The notes beneath the pieces were generated by a model. That model made no database searches. It worked only from the letters and a program-made list of their open reading frames with translations, and was not told the origin of the DNA. From NCBI GenBank assembly GCA_916700875.1, contig CAKAKS010000034.1:12854195-12918194 (forward strand): a DNA stretch of 64,000 nt, given 5' to 3'. The position numbers and the translations under genes were made by a program. Origin of the DNA: Sebastes aleutianus. Lineage: Eukaryota; Chordata; Actinopteri; Perciformes; Sebastidae. How positions within the stretch are numbered: position 1 is the first letter of the stretch; each line of letters starts with the position of its first letter. Positions 38,901-51,289 of the stretch are shown here, in pieces.

Positions 38901-41900
38901 ACTCCCAGTCCCGCCTCCTGATCTCCCTGGATGACGGCCCACAAGGCAGCCCCAAACCCCAACCTGCCAACCGGCACCACGGCAGCTGGACGCACCGGAA
39001 ACCTGATCCCAACTACGCTTACTCCACCAAGCACCTCCTCTACCAACGCTCGCGCAACGCCAAGACCCCCATCTCCCCTCTGTCTGTCACCCCCTCCTCC
39101 CCTGCACGCTGTGATGTAGCCAAATCAAAAGGTTTTGGAAGCGGGGGAGGCGGCTGGGTGTTCCCGACTCGCAGGCTGCGTGGTCGAACGGCAGTCAGCG
39201 AGCTGAACATCACCTATGTGGTGGAGCGGAGCCTGTACGGCCACCTCAACTGGGCCCAGCTGGTCCGCCCAGTTACCCTCAGCCGCGCTGAGCGCCGCTG
39301 TCTCTTGGAGGAGGACCGTGAGGCAGACAGGAAGTGGGCGGCCAGTGTGGACCGCTGCACCAAGCGTGTGCTCTTGCGCATCCAGCAGAAGTCTGTGAGT
39401 TCAGACCGTGAGGTTTCAATCGACCGCCTCGTGTGAGCAGGACCTCGGTGCTTCAAAGTTGCAGAATAGCTCGGAGGTTACAGGGGAAGATACTGCAACA
39501 CACACGCAACACACACACGCCAGGTCAAATGACTTCACCTTATCCATTTAAGCATCGCAGCTTTGCTCATGTATAGAAAACGGCCGGGGGCTTGTGTATC
39601 TATCACAGACTTAACTGCCCCAAGAGGAATGTCATCTTCTATGACCTTTAAGTGAATGCCTTTGGCTTTCAACCTTTTTTTTTTTTTATTATTTCAGAAT
39701 ATGAAATGATTGTGGAATGTGCAGTGGCCCACTAGGGAGGTTAAGTTGCAGCAGAGGTTTTTATAAGTGCCTTTTTATAAATGTCAGATCCCTGAAGAAC
39801 ACTGGCACAGTCACACTGATCCCTGTGGGCAGAAGAGATGTTGTACAAGCTTGAAGCTGCTCATCCTTAGAACTGCACAGCACATAGCCTCAGATATGTT
39901 TTCAATAAATGGCCTTATTAAGTGACTGAATAGTCTTTATGCTTATCAACTAACAAGGCTGAGTATAGCAACACATGTATAAATACAGAAGTAGCGACAC
40001 ATACTCTAGGTGGTGACATAGTGGAGCTATCCTGCAGCTTTGAGGGTACCTGGATCCTATCGTGTTCTAGTGAAATCACCGGAGGTCGTTCTCATCCAAA
40101 ATCTCTCCAAAAAAAAAAATCCACTTTTTTATGTTGTTGGCTTTTCGTGTTCTTTTTTGGCCCGTGCCTCTATGGTTGCAGATGTTTTTTTTTTTCTTTA
40201 GTTGTTTTTTCTTTCCTATAATTATCTTTGAGAGACGTTATTTTTTTTTTTTCTGGGTGCATGTCCATTCCATCGAGCATCGCCATCACATTCAGAGTTC
40301 TTTTTGGACGTCTCTTCAAACATGTTTGTGCTTTTCCTTGGGAAGTTGTGATGTGGACTGCAGCTGTGGACATCTAATATGCAAACAAACAATTTTTCTG
40401 AACGTGAAAATGCCTTCTCACACGGAGGATCTTCGTCCAGGGTTGGTGGGAGTTTAGTCGTAGGAGTAATGGCTTTTTGAAGCAGAGGAGAAATGCCATC
40501 AAGTGCCTCCCTTGAAACAAGTTTTTTGGCACATGTGCATGTCTGTGTCTACATGTCTGTGTGTGACCTACTGCAGAGCTTAGGGAGGATTCAAAAAAGG
40601 AAAACCAGCTCAGTGATAAGATCCCGGATCTCTTTTTTCCTCTCATGTCACAGTTCCCCTTTGTGTCTCCCCCTTATCTTGCTGTTTGACCTCTAAAGTC
40701 ATCCTGTCCTCTCAGCAGAAACAATTTACTCCCCCTAAAAATGTTTCTGATGAGAATAACATATACTAAGCAACCTACATGTTGTGCATGTTCGCATACT
40801 AAGCCCCCGTTCTGCATTTCTCATAATTAACCACAAGATGTTTTGCATCAGGCTGAAATGCAATGTAAAAGTGCAGTTGTGTTATATAGCTCGGCCACAT
40901 CAAGAAAGGTTTAATTGCATCCAATGTTTTCTCCAGGGATTCAAGCATTTAAAGCATAATACGAGCAACTTTGCTGGAGCCGACTGCGCGCTCTCCACGG
41001 TCAATATAACAGCTCATTTGCCGAGGGCCGTGCAGTAATTTGCAATTTTACAGAGCAGCTCATATAACAGTTTGTGTTACATCATGTCTGTTGGCTGTCC
41101 ACAGGTCCCATATGACATCATGCCCCCGCATATATACAAACCATATACCCCATGTGCATTAATCAGAGTGCTGCCTGTGTTGTGTCAAGCATGAATCACT
41201 GTGCGTTGACCCCTCAGTGGGTGTGGGATGGGGAGTTCCTGTAACATGACCTTTTCAATGTGACTCATGTGATTGTGTTTTGGCTCCCCCCCCCCTTACA
41301 GAGAACGTGCAGCTTCGGAGGCTTTGACCTGTCTAACCGTTCGCTCCATGTGGTCAACGCGGGCTCCGATCCCAACGTGAGTGCTGGCAGCTTGTGAAAT
41401 TAGAAGAGGCTGCGAGGTCTCGTGTCACACTAAATCACCTTTTCTCTCCCGTTTTCTCCTTTTTGTTTTTGTGATCTCCCTGCCCTTTGTCCTCTTCCTG
41501 TCTCTTTCTTTCTCTTCTCTCTGTCATCTCCTTCCTCTCTGTCCATCCTTTTCCTCTCTTCTAATCACAGAGTAAAGAGCAGGAGGCCATATACAGAGAA
41601 GTGGTCAAATCCCCCACCACGTCTCGGATCTCACTGGGCAAGAAGGTCAAGTCGGTGAAGGAGACGATGAGGAAACGCATGTCGAAGAAGTACAGCAGCT
41701 CCTTGTCTGAGCAGGTTAGACAAAAAAACACACACATGGATGCAATTTTGAATTGTAGAAAGTTCAGATTGCATTAAATTCTGTAGGTTTGCCTTGTTTT
41801 TAGGGCAAATAAGGTATGTATAAACATATTCAAACCGTGCCTTTATTTCAAATGGAGCAGCTAAAACATAAACAGTCCCATAAATCCACACATTTTGTAT

Positions 41901-44900
41901 TTCGTCCATTAAACAGTGAGCCAAGCGCAGCTGTAAAGGAATAAAAGCTCCCCATGTTCTGCAAACATTTAGAGGATGTTTTGCAGTGTAAGCCACATAT
42001 TCTGTCCACAGGCTGTGAGTGGGTGGGAGTATTTGTGTTAGTTACAGAATAAACATGGAGCGCTAAATCACACACACACTTTTGGACGTCTCTGTGCTGT
42101 GCTCTCCCTGGGCCCAGTGTGTAGGGCGGAGTGTGTGTGTGTGCGCGCTTCATGCTGAGCTCATGGAGTGATGAAAGTCTCCCCGAGGCGAGCTCTGAGG
42201 AAATGGAGACTTGACGTGTGAGAGAAGTAGAATGGCCGTCTCATCTGCACTGGCCTCATTTTTCTGGGCATCCTGTGGCTTTTACTAGTGGCCCGTCCAG
42301 CCCCTCCAGTTTGATGTCGCCCTGCAGAAGGGGTCATTAATGCACAGCTGAACATCTGTCAGTCACAGTGGTCTCAACACTGTGACCCACATATCCTGGC
42401 ATGAGTCATGGAGCCATTGGTTGGGACTGAGCAAAGAAAAATTAATTGCCATGTGACGATGTCTCAGCCGTGGTCATTTTATAGACCACAATGCCACCTA
42501 GTGGATAAATCAAACACAGTACAGTGGATGTCAGTGTAGCATGTTGCATGTATTCTAGTTTTTTTTAACATCAAAAGAGATCTAAAAAGATTTTAATAAA
42601 TTCAAAAGGTTAAAGGAAAGTCTTTTAAGTGAGTAAAAAAGGGTCTTCTTTGTGATTTACTTCCTATTTAGGGTTAAAAGAAAATCTTTAGACATTAAAT
42701 TTCATTTTTATTTTTACAGGACCATTTCAGTGTGAAAACACAGCCGAATTTGGAAGATACAAAAAAATGAACAGATTGTGGCTGTAGAGTGATATTAAAC
42801 CTAGAAAACATTCAACTTGATTAAAAAAAAAACACGACATATCACTGGAAAGCCCAGGATGTCTTCTTTACAATACACCAGGGGTTGATAGAGTAGGTCA
42901 AAAGAGTACAAGGAGATGCATGTGGACAAAATGTCCACTACATAGGACACATGTTAAGGGGTTGGGTCTCATTATACTTCTACTCCACTACATCTCAGAG
43001 ACAAATACTGTACTTTTTTACTCCACTACATTTATTGTATAACTTTAGTTACTTTGCAGATGCAGATTAATAATACTAAATATTATCAATAAATAAATTA
43101 TAATGTATTAAATTGGATAAATATAGGACTTTATTGTTCCCTTGGTGAAATTCACAAGCTATAGTACAAGTAGTATAATAAAAAAAATAAGCTCCACCTT
43201 CAGTAGCTTCAGCATTAAAGCAATGCACATTTTAATGCATCGATCATTTTAATTCAATAATATAATATATATTATACTGAAATCATCCATTCTGCATAAT
43301 GAGTACTTTTGTTACTTTAAGTATATTTTGATGGTAATACTTTTGTACTTTTACTATAACATTTTGAATCCAGAGCTTTTACTTTTACTTACCGAGTACT
43401 TCTTCCACCACTGACAATAATACAATGCAAGTAAAAAAAAAACTCTTTAAAAGGTCCAATTAAATGATATCATTACTTCCATAATTTGATGTGATTCCTG
43501 TTGAAATAAGTTGTTCAGACAGGTTATTAGGCAGTGAGGGATCTAGTTTATGGCTGAAAGGACATGCAGAAAAGAACAGCTGGTTATTTAGTATGATTTT
43601 ATTGGTTGGTTTGTTGCTGCTTGAGTTCACTTAAGAAGTTTGAGTGCCTATTTTATGAGGTCTTTAAATGACAAAAAGATCTTTCCTAATTAATATCAGA
43701 AAACAATCAGAAACTTTAAGAAGATAAATCTTGCAGAGTTTGTACATTTTTCACAGTTCATGGTTAATATTCACAATCTCAATTGTGTACATATAAATAC
43801 TGACAACCACTCTAACTCCCCCCTTCTTTTTTCAACCCTCTCCTCCCATCATCTCCATCCTTTCTTCTTTCTTTCCATCTTATGTCAACCTCTTAACCAC
43901 CCTTTCTCATCTCTCACATCCAATCATCTCTTAACTGCACAACATTTCCTTTGTATCTTCCCCCCCATCTCCTGTCATTACCCATCTGCATCTCCTGCTC
44001 ACTTTCTGTCTTTCAGTCGAGTCCGGATGGAGCTCCTGGCTCCCCTCAGTCCCCTCAGCCCGACACCGACTCTCTGGAGAAGCCCAAGCTGAAGGCCGGA
44101 GGCTCCGTGGAAAGTCTGCGTAGCTCACTCAGCGGACAGAGTTCAATGAGTAAGATCCAAGCACCTGCTTTTCAAGACTTTTAAATGGGTTTTAGGTAGC
44201 ATATAAGTACCTTTTTGACACCGTGATTAAGATAAATATTGTTTTTTGCTTCCACAAAAATTAATTCAGCATCTTTTAAATCAAATCAAGTCCTCTGTTG
44301 TTTCAAACCCCTTTTTCTTGGTGCTATTTTACATTTTTGCCACATAATTAAGGTTATAGTACAATCATGGAGTTCTAGGATGTCAGTACATTTTATTTCT
44401 CATATAAAAATTGTAAGTTGTAATTTAGTGTATAGCTTAAATTGACTGCCTGTTTTGAGCCATGTTTAACACTAGATGGTGCTTGTGGCATTTGCTGCTT
44501 TCTGCTGTACTGTATATTTCAATTCTGCATACAGATTGCATTACATGTATACCAATTATGATTTTTGTGGAGTGACGGCCATGAAGAGGAATTCTCTGTC
44601 TCGATCGCACCCAGTCCCACCAGCTGACTCACGTGTTGTGATCTCAGAGAGTTTTCAAAGTGACCTCTCAGGTCTTCTTATCTAATTACAACTTCTGATT
44701 ACTTCAACCTGTTGTTTCCGTCACGTCTTTGTGGATAAAATACCCTCCGTCTCAACCTCAGGGTGAATTAAAGACTTTGCCGACTTAGTCATTCGGAGCA
44801 GTAGAACATGCACAATAACACGCAGGCAAACATACGGTAACTATTAGGTAGGAAGTCCTGCCTCCCAGATTCCCACATGTTGACATGATTTCCAGCAGCC

Positions 44901-47900
44901 TTCCCTCAGATACAGACAGAAATATGCAGCAAGTACTCTCCCAGGATCTGTAATACAAGTGTTTGAGACTTTAAGCCGAAGTTCTCACACAGACACTACA
45001 GCAAAAAATAAGAGGTTGATGAAATAAAATCAAAATAGTTTACCTACGACTTCACATCTAGTTACTTCATACATCCATCTTATTATTACATTGACCAGGG
45101 AGTTATTTTTTTAGCTTATATAAATCTACATGTGTGTGTTTGTGTCCAGGTGGTCAGACAGTGAGCACCACCGACTCGTCAGCCAGTAACAGAGAAAGCG
45201 TGAAGTCAGAGGATGGCGATGACGAAGAGCCGCCTTATAGAGGGCCGTTCTGTGGCCGCGCCCGAGTCCACACAGACTTCACCCCCAGCCCCTACGACTC
45301 TGATTCCCTCAAACTCAAGGTAAGACACACCCGTTTACTTTAACGGTTCAGTTTTTCCCAAGCTAGTCTCAATATTCTTCAACAGTGTCAAATATAATTG
45401 CAAAAAAGTTCATTCTGAGTTCTCGTCCTTGTGATCCTCCAGCGCGGTGATGTGATCGACATCATCAGTAAGCCGCCCATGGGGACGTGGATGGGCCTGC
45501 TGAACAACAAAGTGGGCACCTTTAAGTTCATCTACGTGGACGTGCTGATCGAGGAAGAGGAGAAGCCCAAGAGGCCCGTGAGGAGGAGGAGAAAGGGCCG
45601 ACCACCCAAACCCACATCAGTGGAGGACCTGCTGGAGCGCATCAACCTCAAGGTACAGTATTGACGGGCATTTAATACATTTCCAGTGGTCGTAAAGTTT
45701 GATTTTGTTCATTGTATAAACTTGACAACAGGGAATTGTCCAACCTGAGAAATCCCACCCATCTGGCACTTAAATAGGAGAAAACAAATCTGAAGAAGTA
45801 AATGTTTTAGCTAAATATCTTCCAAACACATTTGCAGACAAGCAGAGATAAATATAGCGCAGGCAATTACAGGCTGCACAGCTAAGGATGTTTGATCTGA
45901 CGCCGATGCATAAACATTAACACCCACATTCTCACGGCCACGCCCCGACAAACAACCCTCATCTCTCATCAGAACCTCCACAACGCCGTGAGCTTGGTAT
46001 CCTCTCCTCCCACTCAGGCAGCCAGCAGGCCTCACTGCCCCCGAACAGAGAAAAAGACTTTGTGGGTTGTGTGTTTTATCTCTGGCCAGCCTAATGGCCG
46101 AGTCACAGATTAGAGAGCCAGGGTGCATTATTAATGTTACAGCACAGCAGGCTTCCTACAGTAAGCTGGGGAGTCTGGGTGTTACAAGTGCATCATCAGA
46201 GCGCTCAGTCTCCACCAGAAATAACACGTATACAACATTTTAAAGTTTCTAGTTTGCAGCCAATCTACCAGGTATTTTAACACTGTGTTCCTTGATTTGT
46301 GCTCCAGTCCATTTCCTTATTCAAGATAAATGATCTTTTCAAGCACCATTTGCATTCAAGTATTCAACTTGTGTCGACATACAGTAAGCAGTCTTTACCT
46401 TTCTTAGTTAGATATTAGTTTTTTAAAAGTTTAAAAAATGGATTGCATGGTTGTGACACACTGGTCTAAACATCTAGTCAAGATGAGACGAAATGGCTTT
46501 GCTTATTTCACAAACAAGACCAATCATAAACGTCACAGCAAATACATTTAAAGGGATAGTTCGGTTGTTTTGAAGTGGGCACACCTTCAGCTTGGAGAAA
46601 CCGACAGGAGCACCGTCACCGGAGCAAAGCAATACAGTGCTGTGGACGGGGCCGGCAGAAAAACAAGTTTTAGCCACCTAAAAAGAAAGGCTCACCTAAA
46701 AAAAATAAAAGATACCCGTAAGTGTACGCTATATTTAGAATACTTTCCAACAGCAAGCCTTTCTTTTAGGTGGCTAAATTACATTTTGCTGCTGCCTCAT
46801 CCACAGTAGTGTATTGCTTTGCTCCCCATAAATAATGCAGTAAAAGCCTTTATCTTGATTTTCTGAAGCTTCATTTCTTAAATCAAGTCTTTTTTTGTTT
46901 ACTAGATAGGCTCAAGGAGTCATTTTGTGTTAACCCATTGTCAATGTGTTTGATGGCAATAGCAAAATTCTCTAGATGACACAATATTTCACTTGTTTGT
47001 AGAGGGCGTTTTTCTTTTAAAGTGAAATGTAAAAAGTTTTACTGCTTAAGAGTGCCACAGTTTTCTCAGGTTTGCATCTTTTCCATGTTCACAAAACAAA
47101 CTGACTGAGCTCCTTGTAAGGGATAATGTGCAACAAGCCTGTCATTTTTGCGAAATAATCCCTGACAGGGTGATGCAGGACCCCGACGCAAGGCGGATTT
47201 GACACACAAATGGTCCTCCCGAGTCTGAAATCAGAACTGTGTCCATGGCAACGGCCTGTTATACACAGCACAACAGTCTGCTTTAAAGAAACAACAGATC
47301 GTAAAATGCCGTGATTGACCAATCAGTGAGAATATTGTTTGTGTGTACTTTTGGAAATGCTAAGTAACATTTAGTTAAACTGGCAAGCCAACATTTGGAA
47401 CACACATCAGCAGTGAGGAGTGTCTGTAACCATACAGTCTCCACACCGCTGTATCTTTTTGCGCCAGATGACTTCTCTGCCAAATCATCGTTGGATTTTG
47501 GAACGCGTTTAAGTTTTGGACCGGCCAAAAGATAGTGTTGATGAGAGGATCCGGCTGGCGGTGTTTGTGTTAGTTGGTGGTCCTTTTGTTTAGTCCTGCA
47601 TCTTCCAGTAGAAATAGAGCAGGGACACGCAGTTCTTTGTGTGGACTCCACCATTGTAATTGATGGTCTCGCTGGTGACACACAGTCTATGTATTCGTCC
47701 AACAAAGTGTGGATGGAGCCCAGCAATATTCAAAGTGGAAGGAGTGTCAGCTGACTCACACTCACAAGGGCGTATCTCAGATAACACGGTGGTTGGGGTG
47801 ACTGCTATGTTGTGCTCGTTTGTGTTAGTGTGTAAAACTTCTGTGGTCTAGGAGAACTTTGATGTACTCGTCTCCACCTTCGGTTCTTCTTTGTTACCAC

Positions 47901-50900
47901 ATCACGTTAACGGGTCTCCCTTTCAAGTCCTGTTTGCCATCTTGGTCATAGCTAGAACAGCTGTTGCTTGATTGGTACAGTTAACTCGCTAATGTTGCTA
48001 CAGCTCATTTTTACATGCCTGTCGACAGGACGGGGTTTGTGCCAAATTATTGCGGGTTGACAGTTGAGGCAGCCATAAGTGAATTAGCCACGGCTTAAAG
48101 TGATTACATGCCATCTAAAAAATCCAAATAGCAGTTTAGATTTGGCTGACTAGTTATTTAAAAATACAGTGTGGATGGGAAATTATGAGCAGATGACAAG
48201 TGTGTACCCTACTCTTGTTCTCTTGTTTGTGTTTTATGTTCGAGCCAGAAAGTGTTTGTCACTGGTCCCATGACTCAGATCCAAAGTGTATTTTTCTTTT
48301 GGTCTAGAGTGTATTTTTCTCCTCAAAAGAAACTTTAAACTCAGACATCATTTTTCTGCCATGCAGGAGCACATGCCCACTTTCCTGTTCAACGGCTACG
48401 AGGACCTGGACACGTTCAAGTTGCTGGAAGAGGAGGACCTGGATGAGCTGAACATCAGAGATCCTCAGCACAGAGCCGTGCTGCTCACCGCCGTAGAGCT
48501 GCTGCAGGAGTACGACAGTAAGTAGAAAAAAGAGTGAGAACACACTCGAGTGATAATTCAAACTCACTAACACCCCTTGGCTGTATAAAAGATGTATCAG
48601 ATCTGTATTTTGATGAGGGTTTTGCTGTGAATTCTCTCCAAAATCTACTATTTTTCCCTGGAAAAATATTTGCAGGAACCCGTAAATGTGTCCCTGTGCA
48701 CCTGTGTTTGAATATCAGACTATCATATGTACTTAAACAAGTTGCCATCTCCAAGCATGCAGCATGTACATGCCTGGAGTTGTCATTACTAAGTACCAAA
48801 GTGACGCCTTGAAATGTCATTATTACTGTATGGAAATATAAGTGGAACAGCTGCAGCGTTTCCAATAACTTTTCTTGCTAAAATGGAGCATACAGTTCAG
48901 CTGTGTGCCAATCATTTTGGAATAAAGGCCTTTACACACAGACAGCATTTTTACGATTAATTTGCACGTCAATATATTTTCTCAAATTGTTGTTATTGTC
49001 ACGGGTACTTTCACACAGAACGTTAATATAATGTGTGCGAAAAAGCGACATAGAGGTATATTTTTCTGAGCTTTTGCGCCGCGAATAAAGGCATCAACCA
49101 ATCAAGTTGTGCGGAACGGGTTGAGTTGCGACTTTATTTAAGTAACAACAACACAGAGGCTCTGTAGTCCAAACCACTACGGCAAACTGTACTACTCCTT
49201 TCAACCTTGACAAAGGCAGCACAGACCAGATCCATTCTTTCCGTTCTTTCCTTTCACAATAAAAGCCCTAGATATGTAATAATTACAGGCGAGTATTTTG
49301 CATTGTTGTTAATTCGTCATGCGGGAGGGCCTTAAACTTCAAATACAACTTAATTCATGGTGACAAATGTCTTGGAAAATAGTGATATATTCGTAAGAAG
49401 TGTTCCCTTTTAAATTGGGTACCTCCTTGGCTTTTGGGTTGTGATGTCGACCAAGAGTTGGCACTCGCTACTGTTGCTATCTAAAGGCATAAAATGCCCC
49501 CAAAAATCATTTTAAAATCTTTGAAAAACATTCAACCCTAATTTTGACGTTGTTGCTATTCTCTGTGTCTTTGTATTTCCAGGCAGCAGTGATCCAGAGC
49601 GCAGCGGCCTGTCAGGATCCCAGGAGAAGCTGCTGTCAGAGGGTCCGTGTCTGGTGGGAGACTCCCCGCGAGACTCCGGCTGCTACGAGAGCAATGAGAA
49701 CCTGGAGAACGGTAATGATAGCTTCGTAGTCTAGACCACCAAGATCCAAGGCTAGTCTTCCTTCGCCCCTTTCTTCCTCTGTGGGTTTCCCGCCTCTGCT
49801 CTATCTCTCGCCATGCTTCTGCAACACCTCGTCCCATCTCACTCCTCTGGACCAGCGCCTGCCAATCAAACCTCACCTTTTCCTCTCTAGTACGGGTGCT
49901 CTAGAGAACCACTTATCACCTCATACCCTATAAACTTTAACTATCCTTTCACGCCACTTTCTTCACCGCTCTTTCCATCTTATAGGCATTCTGTGTCATC
50001 AGTGCCAATGTCCAATTGTAACAGAGAGGGAGCCAGGTCCAAGACCACAAAGCCTAGTCCAGCCCACAGTGCTGGGAGCTCAAAGGGAGAGATCCTCCTC
50101 AATGCACAAAACTGTTCTGATGAGAACAAACTCTCTGCCCAGTCTGGGACTCAGGTTTCCAGCTCTTCCACCTGTGGATTCGAGGCTGGTAAAAGGATAC
50201 CAGGAGGATGATTATGGGCTCACAGAGTATTTCTGTTAAGTGTTATTTTAATATAGAAAAAGAGCTTGCAGAGTAGCATGTCAGTAAATGTTTCTTTGCA
50301 GTGGTGATTCTTTAGGCTGATAAGGTTTATTTGAAAATGTTCTAGTCGGGTAACAGATCACAGCTGTCATTTAAATCTTCGCTATTTCAATGTGTCACTT
50401 TCCTTGTGTCTACAGTGACCTTATTGCACAAACAATCATACAGTATGTGCCTAAAAAAAGAAAATATTTTTAAATAGTAGTTGATAGATTGTAAGAGAGT
50501 TCATTGTGAGATTTATTTTTTATTTTTAAATCTTCGCTATCCTTCGTTTGTTTTCTTTCTTCCACACACAACCTGCTTTTTTAACAGCTCCACAACTCCT
50601 AAATCACTGCTTTGTCAAACCTTTCTTTCTATATCTGTTGGGTTCCAGTGTAACTACTGGGTTTCCTCTTTTATGTGTGTATTGTATGTGTCATTCAGGT
50701 GTCTATCTGCCACAGTGGAGATTTTTAGTTGTGGAATAAAAGCCACTTCTTTAAAAAAAAAAAAAAAAAAGACTCTGATGCTGCTTGCTTGTTTTTAATG
50801 TTTCGCCTCTTTTTTTCTGTCTGTTTTTCCTTCCATGCCGCTAAACGCTGTTCACAAACCAGCCGCATAACATTTAGTAAACATTTTGCATTTCTTCTTG

Positions 50901-51244
50901 CAGTTTCAGGGCTCCACAGTTCTCTCATCTGTACAAACTCATAAAATCATCAATATTTATTAGTCTAGAGAATTGTCAAAGTAAAATGTTGGATTTAAAT
51001 GATAGGAGGTAATTAAAAATGTCTTTCAAACTTTCTCCTTTTGGGGGAAAAAGTCACTGTAGAGCCCTGAACGTTACTCTTTTAATCAAACGACCTTCCT
51101 TTAACAGACATTCAGGTTTTCCTGTTACTATATGTAATAATTCTTCCTCACGTCATCAAATGATTTCTGAAATCTATCAACTTTCACTCATCTTCACATG
51201 CATACATAATGTGGTGATGTGTTGGTCAGTTAAGGAAAGGCAGG

Positions 51245-51289
<45 letters not shown>

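Larger units (their letters stand above)
41715..44016 (+). other. sash1: sash1 intron 12
   Basis: A 2.3 kb intron. About 42641-43416 is two adjoining repeats (listed separately). The rest is AT-rich and ends in a long pyrimidine tract before exon 13. Confidence 0.7.
45653..48366 (+). other. sash1: sash1 intron 15
   Basis: A 2.7 kb intron. It holds a truncated element starting TTTAAAGGGATAGTTCGG (46547), a palindromic repeat fragment (about 47095-47350) and an RFX-like motif at 47239-47252. No exon recognised. Confidence 0.7.

Noticed and set aside
38459..39046. 195-codon open frame on the minus strand opposite exon 10
   Set aside because: It is a shadow of the GC-rich exon 10 coding frame; its Gly/Val-rich composition is what antisense of such sequence gives.
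49993..50211. 72-codon frame in intron 17 starting at GTG
   Set aside because: It is out of phase with exon 17. The in-phase frame ending at 50239 is the better candidate for a real exon.
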